DNA of 64,000 nucleotides from Roseiarcus sp963726105 (lineage in GTDB: Bacteria > Pseudomonadota > Alphaproteobacteria > Rhizobiales > Beijerinckiaceae): NCBI GenBank assembly GCA_963726105.1, contig CAVSBJ010000026.1, positions 496,001 through 560,000 of the forward strand, in the 5' to 3' direction. Both the position numbers and the translations under genes were made by a program. Positions 1 to 8,563 of this stretch are shown in pieces. Every line of letters starts with the position of its first letter. The first letter of the stretch is position 1. The notes under the pieces are model-generated. The model was given only the letters and a program-made list of their open reading frames with translations, was not told where the DNA came from and did no database searches.

Positions 1-1
1 G

Positions 2-433
2 ACGACCATTCGCGCCTCGCTTAACTCGGAAATCCTGCCCGACGAGAAACGCGCGTCGTGCCTGAGCTTTCTCTTCAATGCCATGCGCTTCTTTCAAAGC
101 CTCGGCGTCAAGGTCCAGCGCGTTATGACGGACAACGGCTCAAGCTTCCGATCCTTCCGCTACGGCAAAGCGCTGCGCCTGCTCTCGATCAAGCATCTGC
201 GCACCAAGCCCTACACCCCGCGAACCAATGGCAAAGCTGAGCGCTTCGTCCAGACAAGCTTGCGCGAATGCGCTTATGCCCGCGCCTGCAATACCTCCGA
301 CGAGCGCGCCGCCGAGCCGCCAGTCTGCCTTCACCAATACAATTGGCGTCGACCTGATGGCAGCATTAGATCAAATCCGCCCATCAGCAAACTCACCCTG
401 ACCCACGACAACCTGTTCAGGCTCCACAGCTAG
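2..433 (+). mobile_element. IS481-type transposase, C-terminal part (5' end outside window)
   Basis: The open frame enters from the left edge and stops at a TAG at 431-433. It encodes the second half of an rve/DDE integrase core. VMTDNGSSFRS carries the second catalytic Asp, and the TPRTNGKAERF block carries the catalytic Glu typical of IS481 and IS3-like enzymes. No start or left end is visible, so I cannot tell whether the complete element is intact. I found no convincing terminal inverted repeat between 433 and the next gene. The element sits at the edge of a sugar-transport island, in keeping with mobile acquisition. Confidence 0.85.
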
Positions 434-435
434 CC

Positions 436-1302
436 TCAGGTTTTCCGTGACAGCAAGAGAGTGCGCAGGCGCTGACCTGCAGCGACGAGATGCGCGTGCA
501 TGGCTTGTCCCGCCGCGTCCATGTCGCCTGAGGCGACGCCATCCGTGATCGCGCGATGCTCGGCGATCGTGCGCCCTTTGGTTTCGGGGATGTAATAAGT
601 CTTGGGATACCAGATCCGCACAATCGACTGGATGGTCGAGCCGACAGTTTCAAAGATCGGGTTCCGGGCGGCTTGAGCGATGGCCAGATGAAAACGCGTA
701 TCGCTGTCCATGAATGCGTTGTGGTCCATTGGCTCGCCCCGCATCTCCTCGATGGCTGTATTGAGTTGCGAAACGAGTTCCTCCGTTTTGTTGGCGGCGG
801 CTCGGCGCGCGCACTCCACCTCGATCAGCACGCGCACGTCGACGAAGTCGTCCAGATTGCCTTCGCTGAGCAAAAGGCCCCACCGAAAACCGCCGGACAG
901 AAGCTCCGAGGTCGGCTCTCGGACGAACGAGCCTTCACCTGCGCGCGCTTCAAGGACGCCCAGCACAACGAGGCTTTTCACCGCCTCTCGGATCGTCGAC
1001 CGCCCAACCTGGAATCGGACCGCCAACTCCTTTTCGGAAGGAATGAGATCGCCGGGTTTCCAGACCCTTTTCATGATCAGGTCGGTCAGCGCCTTGACGA
1101 TCTCCTGCGGGAGCGTCGCGCGACTCACAGGCTTGATCAAGCTTCCTGCATCGCTCATGAGAGGGGTGCGGGCGAGACCCACGCTCGTCAGATTCCGAAG
1201 CCTGTCGTGAAGGTCGCGCGCGCTTGGCGTTTCGGGTGGCCAGCCGCGCAATGAGGCCGAAAAGACGACGCGAGGAAGTCCATCATTTGAACCTTCATTC
1301 AT
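436..1302 (-). CDS. GntR-family transcriptional regulator, FadR/FCD subfamily
   Basis: A 288-residue regulator. After about 58 N-terminal residues comes a winged helix-turn-helix (PGDLIPSEKELAVRF, then GRSTIREAVKSL), and the C-terminal half is an all-helical FCD ligand domain whose probable metal-binding acidic/His positions include DTRFHLAIA. FadR-type members usually repress adjacent catabolic operons and are released by a pathway intermediate. The gene is divergent from the sugar ABC operon starting at 1553, so it probably controls that operon and itself. The ATG at 1302 directly follows a GGGAGG sequence. An internal start nearer the HTH is possible because the N-terminal extension is longer than usual. 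Confidence 0.85.
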   Translation of the reverse strand: MNEGSNDGLPRVVFSASLRGWPPETPSARDLHDRLRNLTSVGLARTPLMSDAGSLIKPVSRATLPQEIVKALTDLIMKRVWKPGDLIPSEKELAVRFQVGRSTIREAVKSLVVLGVLEARAGEGSFVREPTSELLSGGFRWGLLLSEGNLDDFVDVRVLIEVECARRAAANKTEELVSQLNTAIEEMRGEPMDHNAFMDSDTRFHLAIAQAARNPIFETVGSTIQSIVRIWYPKTYYIPETKGRTIAEHRAITDGVASGDMDAAGQAMHAHLVAAGQRLRTLLLSRKT

Positions 1303-1318
1303 CCTCCCGACAATCGGC

Positions 1319-1348
1319 TTGACAGTGCTTGGTCCTTAACTTCACAAT
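1319..1348 (+). promoter_or_regulatory. Candidate sigma-70 promoter of the first sugar ABC operon
   Basis: A perfect -35 hexamer TTGACA (1319-1324) is followed 17-18 bp later by a weak -10 candidate (TCACAA/CACAAT, 1342-1348). It lies in the divergent region between the GntR gene and the binding-protein gene, about 200 bp upstream of the latter. The -10 is poor, so the call rests on the -35 and the position. Confidence 0.35.
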
Positions 1349-1552
1349 ATCAGACATTCAGAATAACAAAAAGAGGGAGAGCGTTGTTCGATCAGGCATT
1401 GGATCCCGCGCCGATGGCGAGGCCGATCCAGGTCGGATTTGTCGGCGAGGCCCGCACAGGCGAGGCAGCGGCGAAAAGGCCGCGTTGGCGCCCTCTTGTA
1501 CCGATTCCCTGTTAGGGAAACGACGAAAAGACGAAATGAGGAGGAGATGCAC

Positions 1553-2752
1553 ATGTTGAATGCTTTGTGGGCGCGCGAGGTTCCCCGGGAGTTCGCGCGC
1601 AAAGCGCTAGCGGGCGTCGTGTTCGCTGGCGTGGGACTCGTGTCGAGCTACGCCTCCGCCGAGACCCGATCCGAGCCGTATCCGGCATGGCCCGAGCCGG
1701 TCATCCAGGACAAGATGTCGGTCGACGAGGCGAGGGCCATCGTCGCCGAGCGCACGAAACCGCAGACGGAATGGAAAGGCCCGACAAATGGGCCCAAGGC
1801 GCCGTCAGGCAGCTTCACGATCGCTTACGTCTCCCCCGACCAGTCCTATACGCCGCACGTTCTTTGGGGCAAAGGGGTTGAGCAAGGCGCGAAGGCGCTC
1901 GGCTGGACGGTGATGACGTTCAACGGCCAGGGCACAGTCAGCGGCACACTGGCCGCCATGCAACAGGCGCTCGCGGCGAACCCGGCTGCGATCATCACGC
2001 CGGCTGACGCGAACGCGCTGCAGAAACCGATCAAAGAGGCTGTGGCACGTCACATCCCAGTGATCGGCATCCATGCTACGGCGTTCCCGGGTCCGAGCCC
2101 TGAGCTCGGCCTTTATCAAAATATCGTCTCCAATCCAGCGGAAATCGGCGGAACCGAGGCCGCCTATGTGATCGCTCAATCGGACGGCAAGGCGAACGAC
2201 ATCCATATGGTCGACAACAGCTACGCCATCGCCCGCTTCAAGGCGAAGTCGACAACGACGCCGATCGCCAATTGCCCCGGCTGCAAGATGGTGGAGACCG
2301 TCAACATGCCACTCGGCGACGCCTCCGCCCGGATGGGCGCAGCTGTCTCCGGCCTGCTTGGCCGATACGGCGACAGCTGGTGGATGACGACTTGCTGCGA
2401 CGGCTACTACACCAATGTCGCTGCGGCTCTGCGCGCCGCCGGTGCTTCGCCTGATAAGATCAAGTTGGTGGGAGCCGACGCTCCGCCCTCGGCCTATGAC
2501 ATGATCCGGAAGGGCGGGTTCGAAGTCGCAAGCGTACCCGAGCCAAGCTCGCTGTTCGGTTACGAAGCGATGGACGCGGTGATCCGCGCAATGGCTGGGC
2601 AAGAGCCGGCGCATTTCCTTCAGCCGGTATTCCTCATTGTAAAAGACAATGTGGAGACCGAGGGCGGGAAGAACAACGAATTCGTACCAAGCAACAATTT
2701 TGCCTGCCACTACGAAAATATCTGGAAGGGTGAGAGCAAGACATGCAACTAG
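1553..2752 (+). CDS. Sugar ABC transporter periplasmic binding protein (ribose/galactose type)
   Basis: A 399-residue protein beginning with a Sec-type signal (basic start, hydrophobic stretch ending near SSYASA). A type-I periplasmic binding domain follows (Peripla_BP_4 family): FTIAYVSPDQSYTPHVLWGKG opens the first lobe and AAIITPADANAL the sugar-binding hinge region. I chose ATG 1553 because AGGAGGAG at 1539-1546 lies 6 bp upstream; an in-frame ATG at 1547 would abut the Shine-Dalgarno. The four cysteines in the second lobe (CPGC and TCC motifs) are unusual for this family. It is the first gene of an operon with an ATPase and a permease. The substrate is not identifiable from sequence. Confidence 0.88.
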   Translation: MLNALWAREVPREFARKALAGVVFAGVGLVSSYASAETRSEPYPAWPEPVIQDKMSVDEARAIVAERTKPQTEWKGPTNGPKAPSGSFTIAYVSPDQSYTPHVLWGKGVEQGAKALGWTVMTFNGQGTVSGTLAAMQQALAANPAAIITPADANALQKPIKEAVARHIPVIGIHATAFPGPSPELGLYQNIVSNPAEIGGTEAAYVIAQSDGKANDIHMVDNSYAIARFKAKSTTTPIANCPGCKMVETVNMPLGDASARMGAAVSGLLGRYGDSWWMTTCCDGYYTNVAAALRAAGASPDKIKLVGADAPPSAYDMIRKGGFEVASVPEPSSLFGYEAMDAVIRAMAGQEPAHFLQPVFLIVKDNVETEGGKNNEFVPSNNFACHYENIWKGESKTCN

Positions 2753-2887
2753 GTTCGTTTCCGGGGTCATGGGGCGGGGAAAGCTCGCCCCATGTCGGAT
2801 CTGGCGCCTGGGAGCGTTCCGCGCGGTGTCGTTTTGACGCTGGGGTCGAACTGGACTCCCGAAGATAGGAAATTCAAGCGAACCGCC

Positions 2888-4405
2888 ATGGCGACCGATG
2901 CGCTTCCTGCGATCGAGATCAGAGGTCTCACGAAGCGCTTTGTCAGCACGCTTGCGTTGGATGGCGTCGACCTGACGATCATGCCAGGCGAAATCCATGC
3001 CCTTGTCGGCGAGAACGGCGCGGGCAAATCGACGCTGATCAAAATTCTTGCCGGCCTTTATCAACCGGACGCTGGCGAGATCTTCATGGGCGGGCGTCAG
3101 GTCCATCCCAATTCCGAGTCCGTGCCAATCGCGTTTGTTCATCAGGACCTTGGCCTGGTCGACGAATTGAGCATTGGCGAGAACGTGGCGCTGGTGGCGG
3201 GATTTCCCAGGTCTGGCGGCCTCATCTCGTGGAACAAGGTTTGGCGGCAGGCCGAACAGATCTATGGCGCGATGGCGCTCGATCCTCCAGAAGCCCGCGC
3301 TCCCGTGGGCTCGCTAAGCGCGGCCGGCAAAGCCATCCTGGGCATCGTGCGGGCGTTGTCGCGCGACGCCCGCGTCGTCGTCCTTGATGAGCCGACCGCC
3401 TCGCTGCCGGGACCCGATGCGCTCAATCTGTTTGAAGTGCTACGGCGGCTCCGCGCCTCAGGAACAAGCATCCTCTACGTGAGCCATCGTCTGAACGAAC
3501 TGTTTGGCTTGGTCGACCGGGTGACGGTCTTGCGCGACGGGCGGCTTGTCCGATCGAGCGACATCGGGGACACAACGCCTGAATCAATCATACGGGACAT
3601 GCTTGGCCGCGACCTCGAACTGCAGCACCCGTCCATCGCCAGCGCAAGCGCCACCACTCCTGTGCTGCAAGTCGAGAACCTCTTCGCCGGCGATCAGGGC
3701 CCCCTATCTTTCGTCGTGGGCGAGGGAGAGGTTGTTGGCCTCGTGGGCCTGCGCGGGGCAGGGCACGAGGCGATCGGTCGCACGATCTTTGGCGCTCACC
3801 CTCAAACTGGCGGAACGATCAGGCTCGGCCCCGACCTCGTGCCGCCCGGCCTGCCAATCGGCGATCGCATCAGAAAGGGCATTGCGCTCCTCGCAGGCGA
3901 CCAACTCGGCGAGAGCGCCCTTAGCGGCATGTCATTGCGTGAGAACTTGTTTCCAAACGCAAGCAGCGTGGCCGGCAGCCCTTTCACGCCGATCGACGGA
4001 AGGCTGGAAGCTCAAGAAGCGAGCGATGTGCTGGATCGGTTCGATGTGCGTCCGCGCAACTGGACAGCGCTTATCGATTGGTTGAGCGGCGGCAATCAGC
4101 AGAAGGTTTTCGTCGGCCGCTGGCTTGCGACCGGGGCACGGCTCTTCATCATGGAAGAGCCGACCGCAGGCGTCGACATTGGCGCAAAGGGAGTCATCCA
4201 TCGTATGCTGCGCGATCTTGCCGCTGAGGGAGCCGGAGTCCTCGTCGTCTCATCGGATTTCGAAGAGGTGGTGACCCTGTGTGACCGCGCGCTTGTGGTT
4301 GGTCGCGGCATGATAACCGCTGATCTCGCAGGACCGGCGCTGACGCTGGAAAGTCTGCTGACCCGATCGTCGATGGCGGCGGAGCCGGCTGCGCAGGCGC
4401 ACTAG
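2888..4405 (+). CDS. Sugar ABC transporter ATP-binding protein, duplicated RbsA/XylG type
   Basis: About 505 residues with two ABC domains in tandem, the arrangement of the RbsA/MglA/XylG family that energises import of monosaccharides. The N-terminal domain has a good Walker A (GENGAGKST) but a degenerate signature (LSAAGKAILGI). The C-terminal domain has a weakened P-loop (VGLRGAGHEAIG) and a good signature (LSGGNQQKVF), so one composite ATP site is expected to dominate, as is common in this family. ATG 2888 is chosen by homology of the following MATDALPAIEIRGLTKRF; an in-frame start at 2792 would add 32 atypical residues. It lies between the binding protein and permease genes. Confidence 0.88.
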   Translation: MATDALPAIEIRGLTKRFVSTLALDGVDLTIMPGEIHALVGENGAGKSTLIKILAGLYQPDAGEIFMGGRQVHPNSESVPIAFVHQDLGLVDELSIGENVALVAGFPRSGGLISWNKVWRQAEQIYGAMALDPPEARAPVGSLSAAGKAILGIVRALSRDARVVVLDEPTASLPGPDALNLFEVLRRLRASGTSILYVSHRLNELFGLVDRVTVLRDGRLVRSSDIGDTTPESIIRDMLGRDLELQHPSIASASATTPVLQVENLFAGDQGPLSFVVGEGEVVGLVGLRGAGHEAIGRTIFGAHPQTGGTIRLGPDLVPPGLPIGDRIRKGIALLAGDQLGESALSGMSLRENLFPNASSVAGSPFTPIDGRLEAQEASDVLDRFDVRPRNWTALIDWLSGGNQQKVFVGRWLATGARLFIMEEPTAGVDIGAKGVIHRMLRDLAAEGAGVLVVSSDFEEVVTLCDRALVVGRGMITADLAGPALTLESLLTRSSMAAEPAAQAH

Positions 4406-4417
4406 CTGGAGAAGAGC

Positions 4418-5455
4418 ATGTCCAACTCAACGCTCCAGCGCAGCGCCCCGGCGCCCTCGGCTCCACGCGCGTCGAGCGCTACGCTGTCCAACCTCCTCGC
4501 CAACTATGGCTTGTTGTTCGTCTTTCTCTTGATCATGCTCGTCTTTGGTGTCCTTCGGCCATCGAGCTTTTTCAGCGCCACCAACCTCAATGCGATTCTC
4601 GTCAGCCAATCGGTGACGGCCATGCTCGCGCTTGCCGTCATGGTGCCGCTCGCGACAAAGCAGTTTGATCTATCGGTGGGCTACCACCTTGGCATGGCGC
4701 AGGTGCTGATTGTTGGCCTTCAAGTGACGACGGGATTGGGGTGGCCCTTGGCCGCGGTCCTGATCTTGCTCGCGTCCTTGGTGATCGGCTTTGTCAACGG
4801 TCTTTTGGTGACGTTTTTCCGCATCAATTCCTTCATCGCCACTATGGGCACCGGGACACTCCTTTATGGCGTGACCAACTGGTACACGAACGGCGAACAA
4901 ATCGTCGGCATGAGTTTGCCGGACAGCTTTACTGGTCTCACTCAGATCGTCCATGGCGTTCCGCTCCCGGCTGTCTATGTCGCGATTATTGCCGCGATCT
5001 TATGGATTGTGACTGAGCGTTTGCCAGTTGGCCGAAATCTCTACGTTATCGGCGCCAACGTTCGCGCCGCCGAACTCACCGGCATCAACGTGCGTCGGCA
5101 CATGGTAGGCGCTTTTGTCGTGGCGGGTCTGTTGAGCAGCTTCGCCGGCATCGTGCTCGGCAGCATTCTTCAGACGGGAACTCCGAGCGTCGGCCCCGAA
5201 TATCTTCTGCCGGCCTTCGCCGGAAGCCTGCTTGGCGCCACGTCGATCAAGCCCGGTCGAGTCAACGTGATCGGGACTTTGCTCTCAGTCCTGGTCCTGG
5301 CTTTCTCGTTCTCAGGCGTGCAGCAGCTTGGCGCGCCTTTCTATGTCCAGTTCTTCTTCAACGGGGCGATCCTGATCGTAGCAGTTGGCCTCTCGGTCTA
5401 CGCCGCCCAGCGGCGCCAACGCGCCGCCACGACAACGAAGCCAGGCGCGAGCTAA
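4418..5455 (+). CDS. Sugar ABC transporter permease (RbsC type, BPD_transp_2)
   Basis: A 345-residue, strongly hydrophobic protein of the ribose/xylose/AI-2 permease family with about 8-10 membrane segments. It carries the family's conserved stretches PLATKQFDLSVG near the second segment and YVIGANVRAAELTGI before the coupling region that contacts the ATPase. Starts 12 bp after the ATPase stop, with GGAGAAG upstream of the ATG. It completes the first transporter, which has no visible defect. Confidence 0.9.
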   Translation: MSNSTLQRSAPAPSAPRASSATLSNLLANYGLLFVFLLIMLVFGVLRPSSFFSATNLNAILVSQSVTAMLALAVMVPLATKQFDLSVGYHLGMAQVLIVGLQVTTGLGWPLAAVLILLASLVIGFVNGLLVTFFRINSFIATMGTGTLLYGVTNWYTNGEQIVGMSLPDSFTGLTQIVHGVPLPAVYVAIIAAILWIVTERLPVGRNLYVIGANVRAAELTGINVRRHMVGAFVVAGLLSSFAGIVLGSILQTGTPSVGPEYLLPAFAGSLLGATSIKPGRVNVIGTLLSVLVLAFSFSGVQQLGAPFYVQFFFNGAILIVAVGLSVYAAQRRQRAATTTKPGAS

Positions 5456-5469
5456 AGGGAGAAGCACCG

Positions 5470-6375
5470 GTGGACCCATTCGAGACGCTGGACAAGCGCT
5501 TCGCCCCCTACACGATCCCGATTGTGTTTCTGGAGAAGCTGCATACGGGCCTGCGTTGGGCCGAAGGCCCCGTCTATTTTGCCGACCAGCGTTGCCTGTT
5601 GTTCAGTGATCTGCCGAACAATCGGATCTTGCGCTTCGATGAGCAGACGTCTCGGGTCACCGTGTTCCGCGCAGATTCGAACTTCTCCAATGGCAACACG
5701 CGCGACCGGCAAGGCCGCCTCATCACCTGCGAGCATCGGGGTCGACGGGTGACCCGCACAGAATACGACGGCACCGTCACCGTCCTCGCCGACCGGCATG
5801 ACGGCAAGCGCCTGAATTCGCCGAACGATGTGGTGGTGAAAGCGGACGGCACGGTGTGGTTCACCGATCCGACTTATGGCATCAGTGCGGTGTATGAGGG
5901 CGGCAAGGCGGAGAGCGAGATCGGAAGCTGCAATGTCTATTGCTTCGACCCGTGTGACGGCTCGCTGCGGATCGTCGTAGACGACTTCCGACGCCCGAAC
6001 GGTCTCGCCTTTTCGCCCGATGAGAAATTGCTCTACATCGCGGATTCCGGCTTCTGGCCGAACCCAGACTGGCCGCATCACATCCGGGCCTTCGAGGTCG
6101 CGGACGGCAAGCTCAGCAAAGGCCGCGTGATCGCTGAAGTCTCTCCCGGCATTCCGGATGGCTTCCGCGTCGATATCGATGGCAACATTTGGACGAGTGC
6201 GGGCGACGGCGTTCACTGCATCACGCCAGACGGCGACCTCATCGGCAAAATCCCGGTTCCGGAAAAAGTCGCCAACGTTTGTTTCGGCGGTCCGACGCGA
6301 GATCGCCTCTACATCTGCGGGCACACGTCGCTCTATGCAATTCACCTGAACACGCGTGGCGCGCAGGCGCCTTGA
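5470..6375 (+). CDS. SMP-30/gluconolactonase/LRE family lactone hydrolase
   Basis: A 301-residue six-bladed propeller of the SMP-30/gluconolactonase family, which hydrolyses sugar lactones to aldonic acids with a bound divalent metal. WAEGPVYF supplies the metal-binding Glu, LNSPNDVVVKADG the central Asn/Asp, and FSPDEKLLYIADS the later metal Asp. Start is a GTG at 5470 preceded by GGGAGAAG. It follows the permease by 14 bp and precedes an SDR dehydrogenase by about 30 bp. That fits oxidation of an imported sugar to its lactone by the SDR and lactone opening by this enzyme; the sugar is unknown. Confidence 0.87.
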   Translation: MDPFETLDKRFAPYTIPIVFLEKLHTGLRWAEGPVYFADQRCLLFSDLPNNRILRFDEQTSRVTVFRADSNFSNGNTRDRQGRLITCEHRGRRVTRTEYDGTVTVLADRHDGKRLNSPNDVVVKADGTVWFTDPTYGISAVYEGGKAESEIGSCNVYCFDPCDGSLRIVVDDFRRPNGLAFSPDEKLLYIADSGFWPNPDWPHHIRAFEVADGKLSKGRVIAEVSPGIPDGFRVDIDGNIWTSAGDGVHCITPDGDLIGKIPVPEKVANVCFGGPTRDRLYICGHTSLYAIHLNTRGAQAP

Positions 6376-6405
6376 GCGGACTTCTTCCGCGGGAGAGCAC
6401 CAGAA

Positions 6406-7185
6406 ATGGTGGATTTTCTGGATTGGATGCGCCTCGATGGCCGTGTCGCCATCGTAACGGGAGCCGCCCGCGGCATCGGCCGCGAGACCGCTGAAACGCT
6501 TGCAGCGGCTGGCGCGCGCGTCGTCCTGGCTGATCGCGACAAGGAGGCCGTCGAGAGCGCCGCGGCGAAGATTCGAGCGAGCAACCCGCATGCGACCGCG
6601 ATCACTGCTGACGTCGCCGACGAAGCGAGCGTTGACGCGATGGTGCAGACGATTCTCCAGCGTGAGGGTCGCCTCGATATTCTCGTCAACAACGCCGGCA
6701 TTGCGATCCGGCGACCGGCCGTCGAGCTGACGCTTGCCGACTGGGACAAAGTTGTGTCGGTCAATTTGACCGGCTCATTCCTGTGCGCCCGCGCCGCCGC
6801 GCGTCCAATGATCGCTGCGGGAAGAGGCGGCGCAATTGTCAACGTCGCGTCGATTATGGGCCTGTCCGGCGGCGGCCTCTATCCCAATGTGTCCTATCAG
6901 GCGACCAAGGGCGCGATCGTCAATATGACTCGCGCGCTCGCAGTCGAATGGGCGTCGCATGCTATTCGCGTGAACGCAGTGGCGCCGACTTACGTGCGCA
7001 CGGAACTGATAGGACCGATTCTCAAGGATCCCGACCTTGTCGCCCGAATCGAGGCGATGACTCCGTTGAGGAAGCTCGCTGAACCGGCAGATATTGCGGC
7101 TGCGATCGCCTTCCTCGTTAGTCCGGCCGCAGCGATGATCACCGGGCATACGCTGGTGGTGGACGGGGGATTCTTAGCGCAGTAA
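6406..7185 (+). CDS. Short-chain dehydrogenase/reductase (probable sugar or polyol dehydrogenase)
   Basis: A 259-residue classical SDR. TGAARGIGRE is the NAD(P)-binding glycine motif, an Asp follows beta-strand 2 (LADRDKE), which favours NAD over NADP, and NNAG stabilises the fold. The catalytic set is Ser (VASIMGLS), Tyr and Lys (YQATKGA). It ends ITGHTLVVDGGF, the usual family C-terminus. It is the last gene of the first operon and most likely acts on the imported sugar or its product together with the lactonase. Confidence 0.87.
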   Translation: MVDFLDWMRLDGRVAIVTGAARGIGRETAETLAAAGARVVLADRDKEAVESAAAKIRASNPHATAITADVADEASVDAMVQTILQREGRLDILVNNAGIAIRRPAVELTLADWDKVVSVNLTGSFLCARAAARPMIAAGRGGAIVNVASIMGLSGGGLYPNVSYQATKGAIVNMTRALAVEWASHAIRVNAVAPTYVRTELIGPILKDPDLVARIEAMTPLRKLAEPADIAAAIAFLVSPAAAMITGHTLVVDGGFLAQ

Positions 7186-7303
7186 ATGGCGCAGTAAGGG
7201 TAACGGCGTCCGCCATACTCGCGCGCCATACGCTCTCTGCGAAGGATGGCTCATCCCAATATCCGCCGACGCGGCTGACCATGCTGCGCCCACTGTTGCT
7301 CGC

Positions 7304-7318
7304 GCGCTGAGCGCGCTA
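7304..7318. terminator. GC-rich hairpin between the two sugar operons
   Basis: GCGCGC-TGA-GCGCGC forms a 6-bp stem with a 3-nt loop. No T-run follows, so it is at best a weak or factor-assisted terminator, or a transcript-stabilising hairpin. Confidence 0.25.
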
Positions 7319-7381
7319 CCGCCGCGGCCGCCGTCAGCGCGGCGAGGCCCTTGACGACCACAAAGGTTTGCGACAAACGAT

Positions 7382-7396
7382 AGTGGTCTGTCCACT
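7382..7396. promoter_or_regulatory. Candidate operator AGTGG-N5-CCACT
   Basis: A perfect 5-bp-arm palindrome (AGTGG TCTGT CCACT) lies 55 bp upstream of the second binding-protein gene. Short interrupted palindromes of this form are typical targets of FadR-type GntR regulators, two of which flank this island. No other copy was found by eye. Confidence 0.3.
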
Positions 7397-7451
7397 TTGA
7401 TTGCTCTCGATCAACCGGGCTTCGGGCGGACCAAAAAAGGAGGAAACTACG

Positions 7452-8465
7452 ATGGGTAGGGTCACTCGTCGATCTATGATGAAAGGCGCCGGCGCGCTGG
7501 GCGCGCTTTCCATTCTGCCCTCGCCAATCGCCCGCGCGGCCAACAACCCGGTGCAGGTTGGCGTTGTCGGCAAAGTGAAGATCCCCTGGTTCGACAATGT
7601 CGCCAAGGGAGTTACACAAGCCGGAAAGGAGCTCGGCGTCGACGCCTCGATCATCAATCCGACAACCGACGATCCCGCGGAGCAAGTCCGCGCGATCGAG
7701 GATTTGATCGCTAAAAAGGTGGACGTAATCGGGGTCATACCCAACGACGGCAAGGCGCTCGAGCCAGTGCTCGGTCGAGCACAAGCCGCGGGTATAAGAG
7801 TCATTATGAACAAATCGCCCGAGCAAAAGAACGCCGATTGGGACGTTGAGCTCATCCAAGATAAAGCGTTCGGCGAGGCCCATCTCGAGGCTTTCGCCGA
7901 GGCGATCGGCGGTCAGGGCAAATACGTGGTCTACGTTGGCGGCTTGACCGTCACGCTACACAATCTCTGGGCGGATTACGCCGTCGCGCTGCAGAAGCAG
8001 AAATATCCGAAGATGGAGCAGATCGGCGATCGGTTCGGCGTCTCCAACAGCGTGGATGACAGCTATAAGACTGCGATTGACCAGATGCAGGCGCATCCCG
8101 ACCTCACGGGATTCTTGATCTTCGGCGCCAACGGGCCGATCGGCGCAGGGCAGGCTGTGGCCGATCAAGACAAAATCGGGAAGGTCATTGTGGTCGGGCC
8201 GTTCATTCCAAGTCAGGGTCTAAAGCTCATGAAGGAGGGAGCCATCACCCGCGGCTACCTCTGGAACCCGATCGATTCAGGCTATGCGCTTGTCGCTCTC
8301 GGCAAAACGCTAGCGACCGGCGGCGAGATCAAAGACGGCATGGAGTTGCCGGGCGTGGGCGTCGTCCAGATCAATACCGAAAAGCACGTCATCCGCGCCA
8401 ACAAGCAGATCGATCTCAATCCCCAGACCATCGAAAAAATGGGCCAAGATCATCTGACGCTTTAA
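7452..8465 (+). CDS. Sugar ABC transporter periplasmic binding protein with twin-arginine leader
   Basis: A 337-residue type-I periplasmic binding protein related to the rhamnose/autoinducer-2 binding branch. It starts MGRVTRRSMMKGAGALGAL, a twin-arginine leader, with cleavage likely after PIARA. The mature part begins VQVGVVGKVKIPWF, and the lobes carry GVIPNDGKALEPVL and VGPFIPSQGLKLM. The start is well supported by an AGGAGG five to ten bases upstream of ATG 7452. It opens the second transporter cluster, whose two permease genes are broken, so the protein may now bind ligand without import unless it uses the first transporter. Confidence 0.86.
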   Translation: MGRVTRRSMMKGAGALGALSILPSPIARAANNPVQVGVVGKVKIPWFDNVAKGVTQAGKELGVDASIINPTTDDPAEQVRAIEDLIAKKVDVIGVIPNDGKALEPVLGRAQAAGIRVIMNKSPEQKNADWDVELIQDKAFGEAHLEAFAEAIGGQGKYVVYVGGLTVTLHNLWADYAVALQKQKYPKMEQIGDRFGVSNSVDDSYKTAIDQMQAHPDLTGFLIFGANGPIGAGQAVADQDKIGKVIVVGPFIPSQGLKLMKEGAITRGYLWNPIDSGYALVALGKTLATGGEIKDGMELPGVGVVQINTEKHVIRANKQIDLNPQTIEKMGQDHLTL

Positions 8466-8563
8466 AGATTGACGTCGAGAGCCGCGCCCGGTTTCGACCT
8501 CGATATGAGGCGCGGCGCCTCGGCCTCCCTGTCCTCTGACCCTTGGGTCGTCAGACGAGCGCC

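Noticed and set aside
1439..1552. Upstream ATG at 1439 for the first binding protein
   Set aside because: The added residues precede the signal peptide and there is no Shine-Dalgarno; AGGAGGAG favours 1553.
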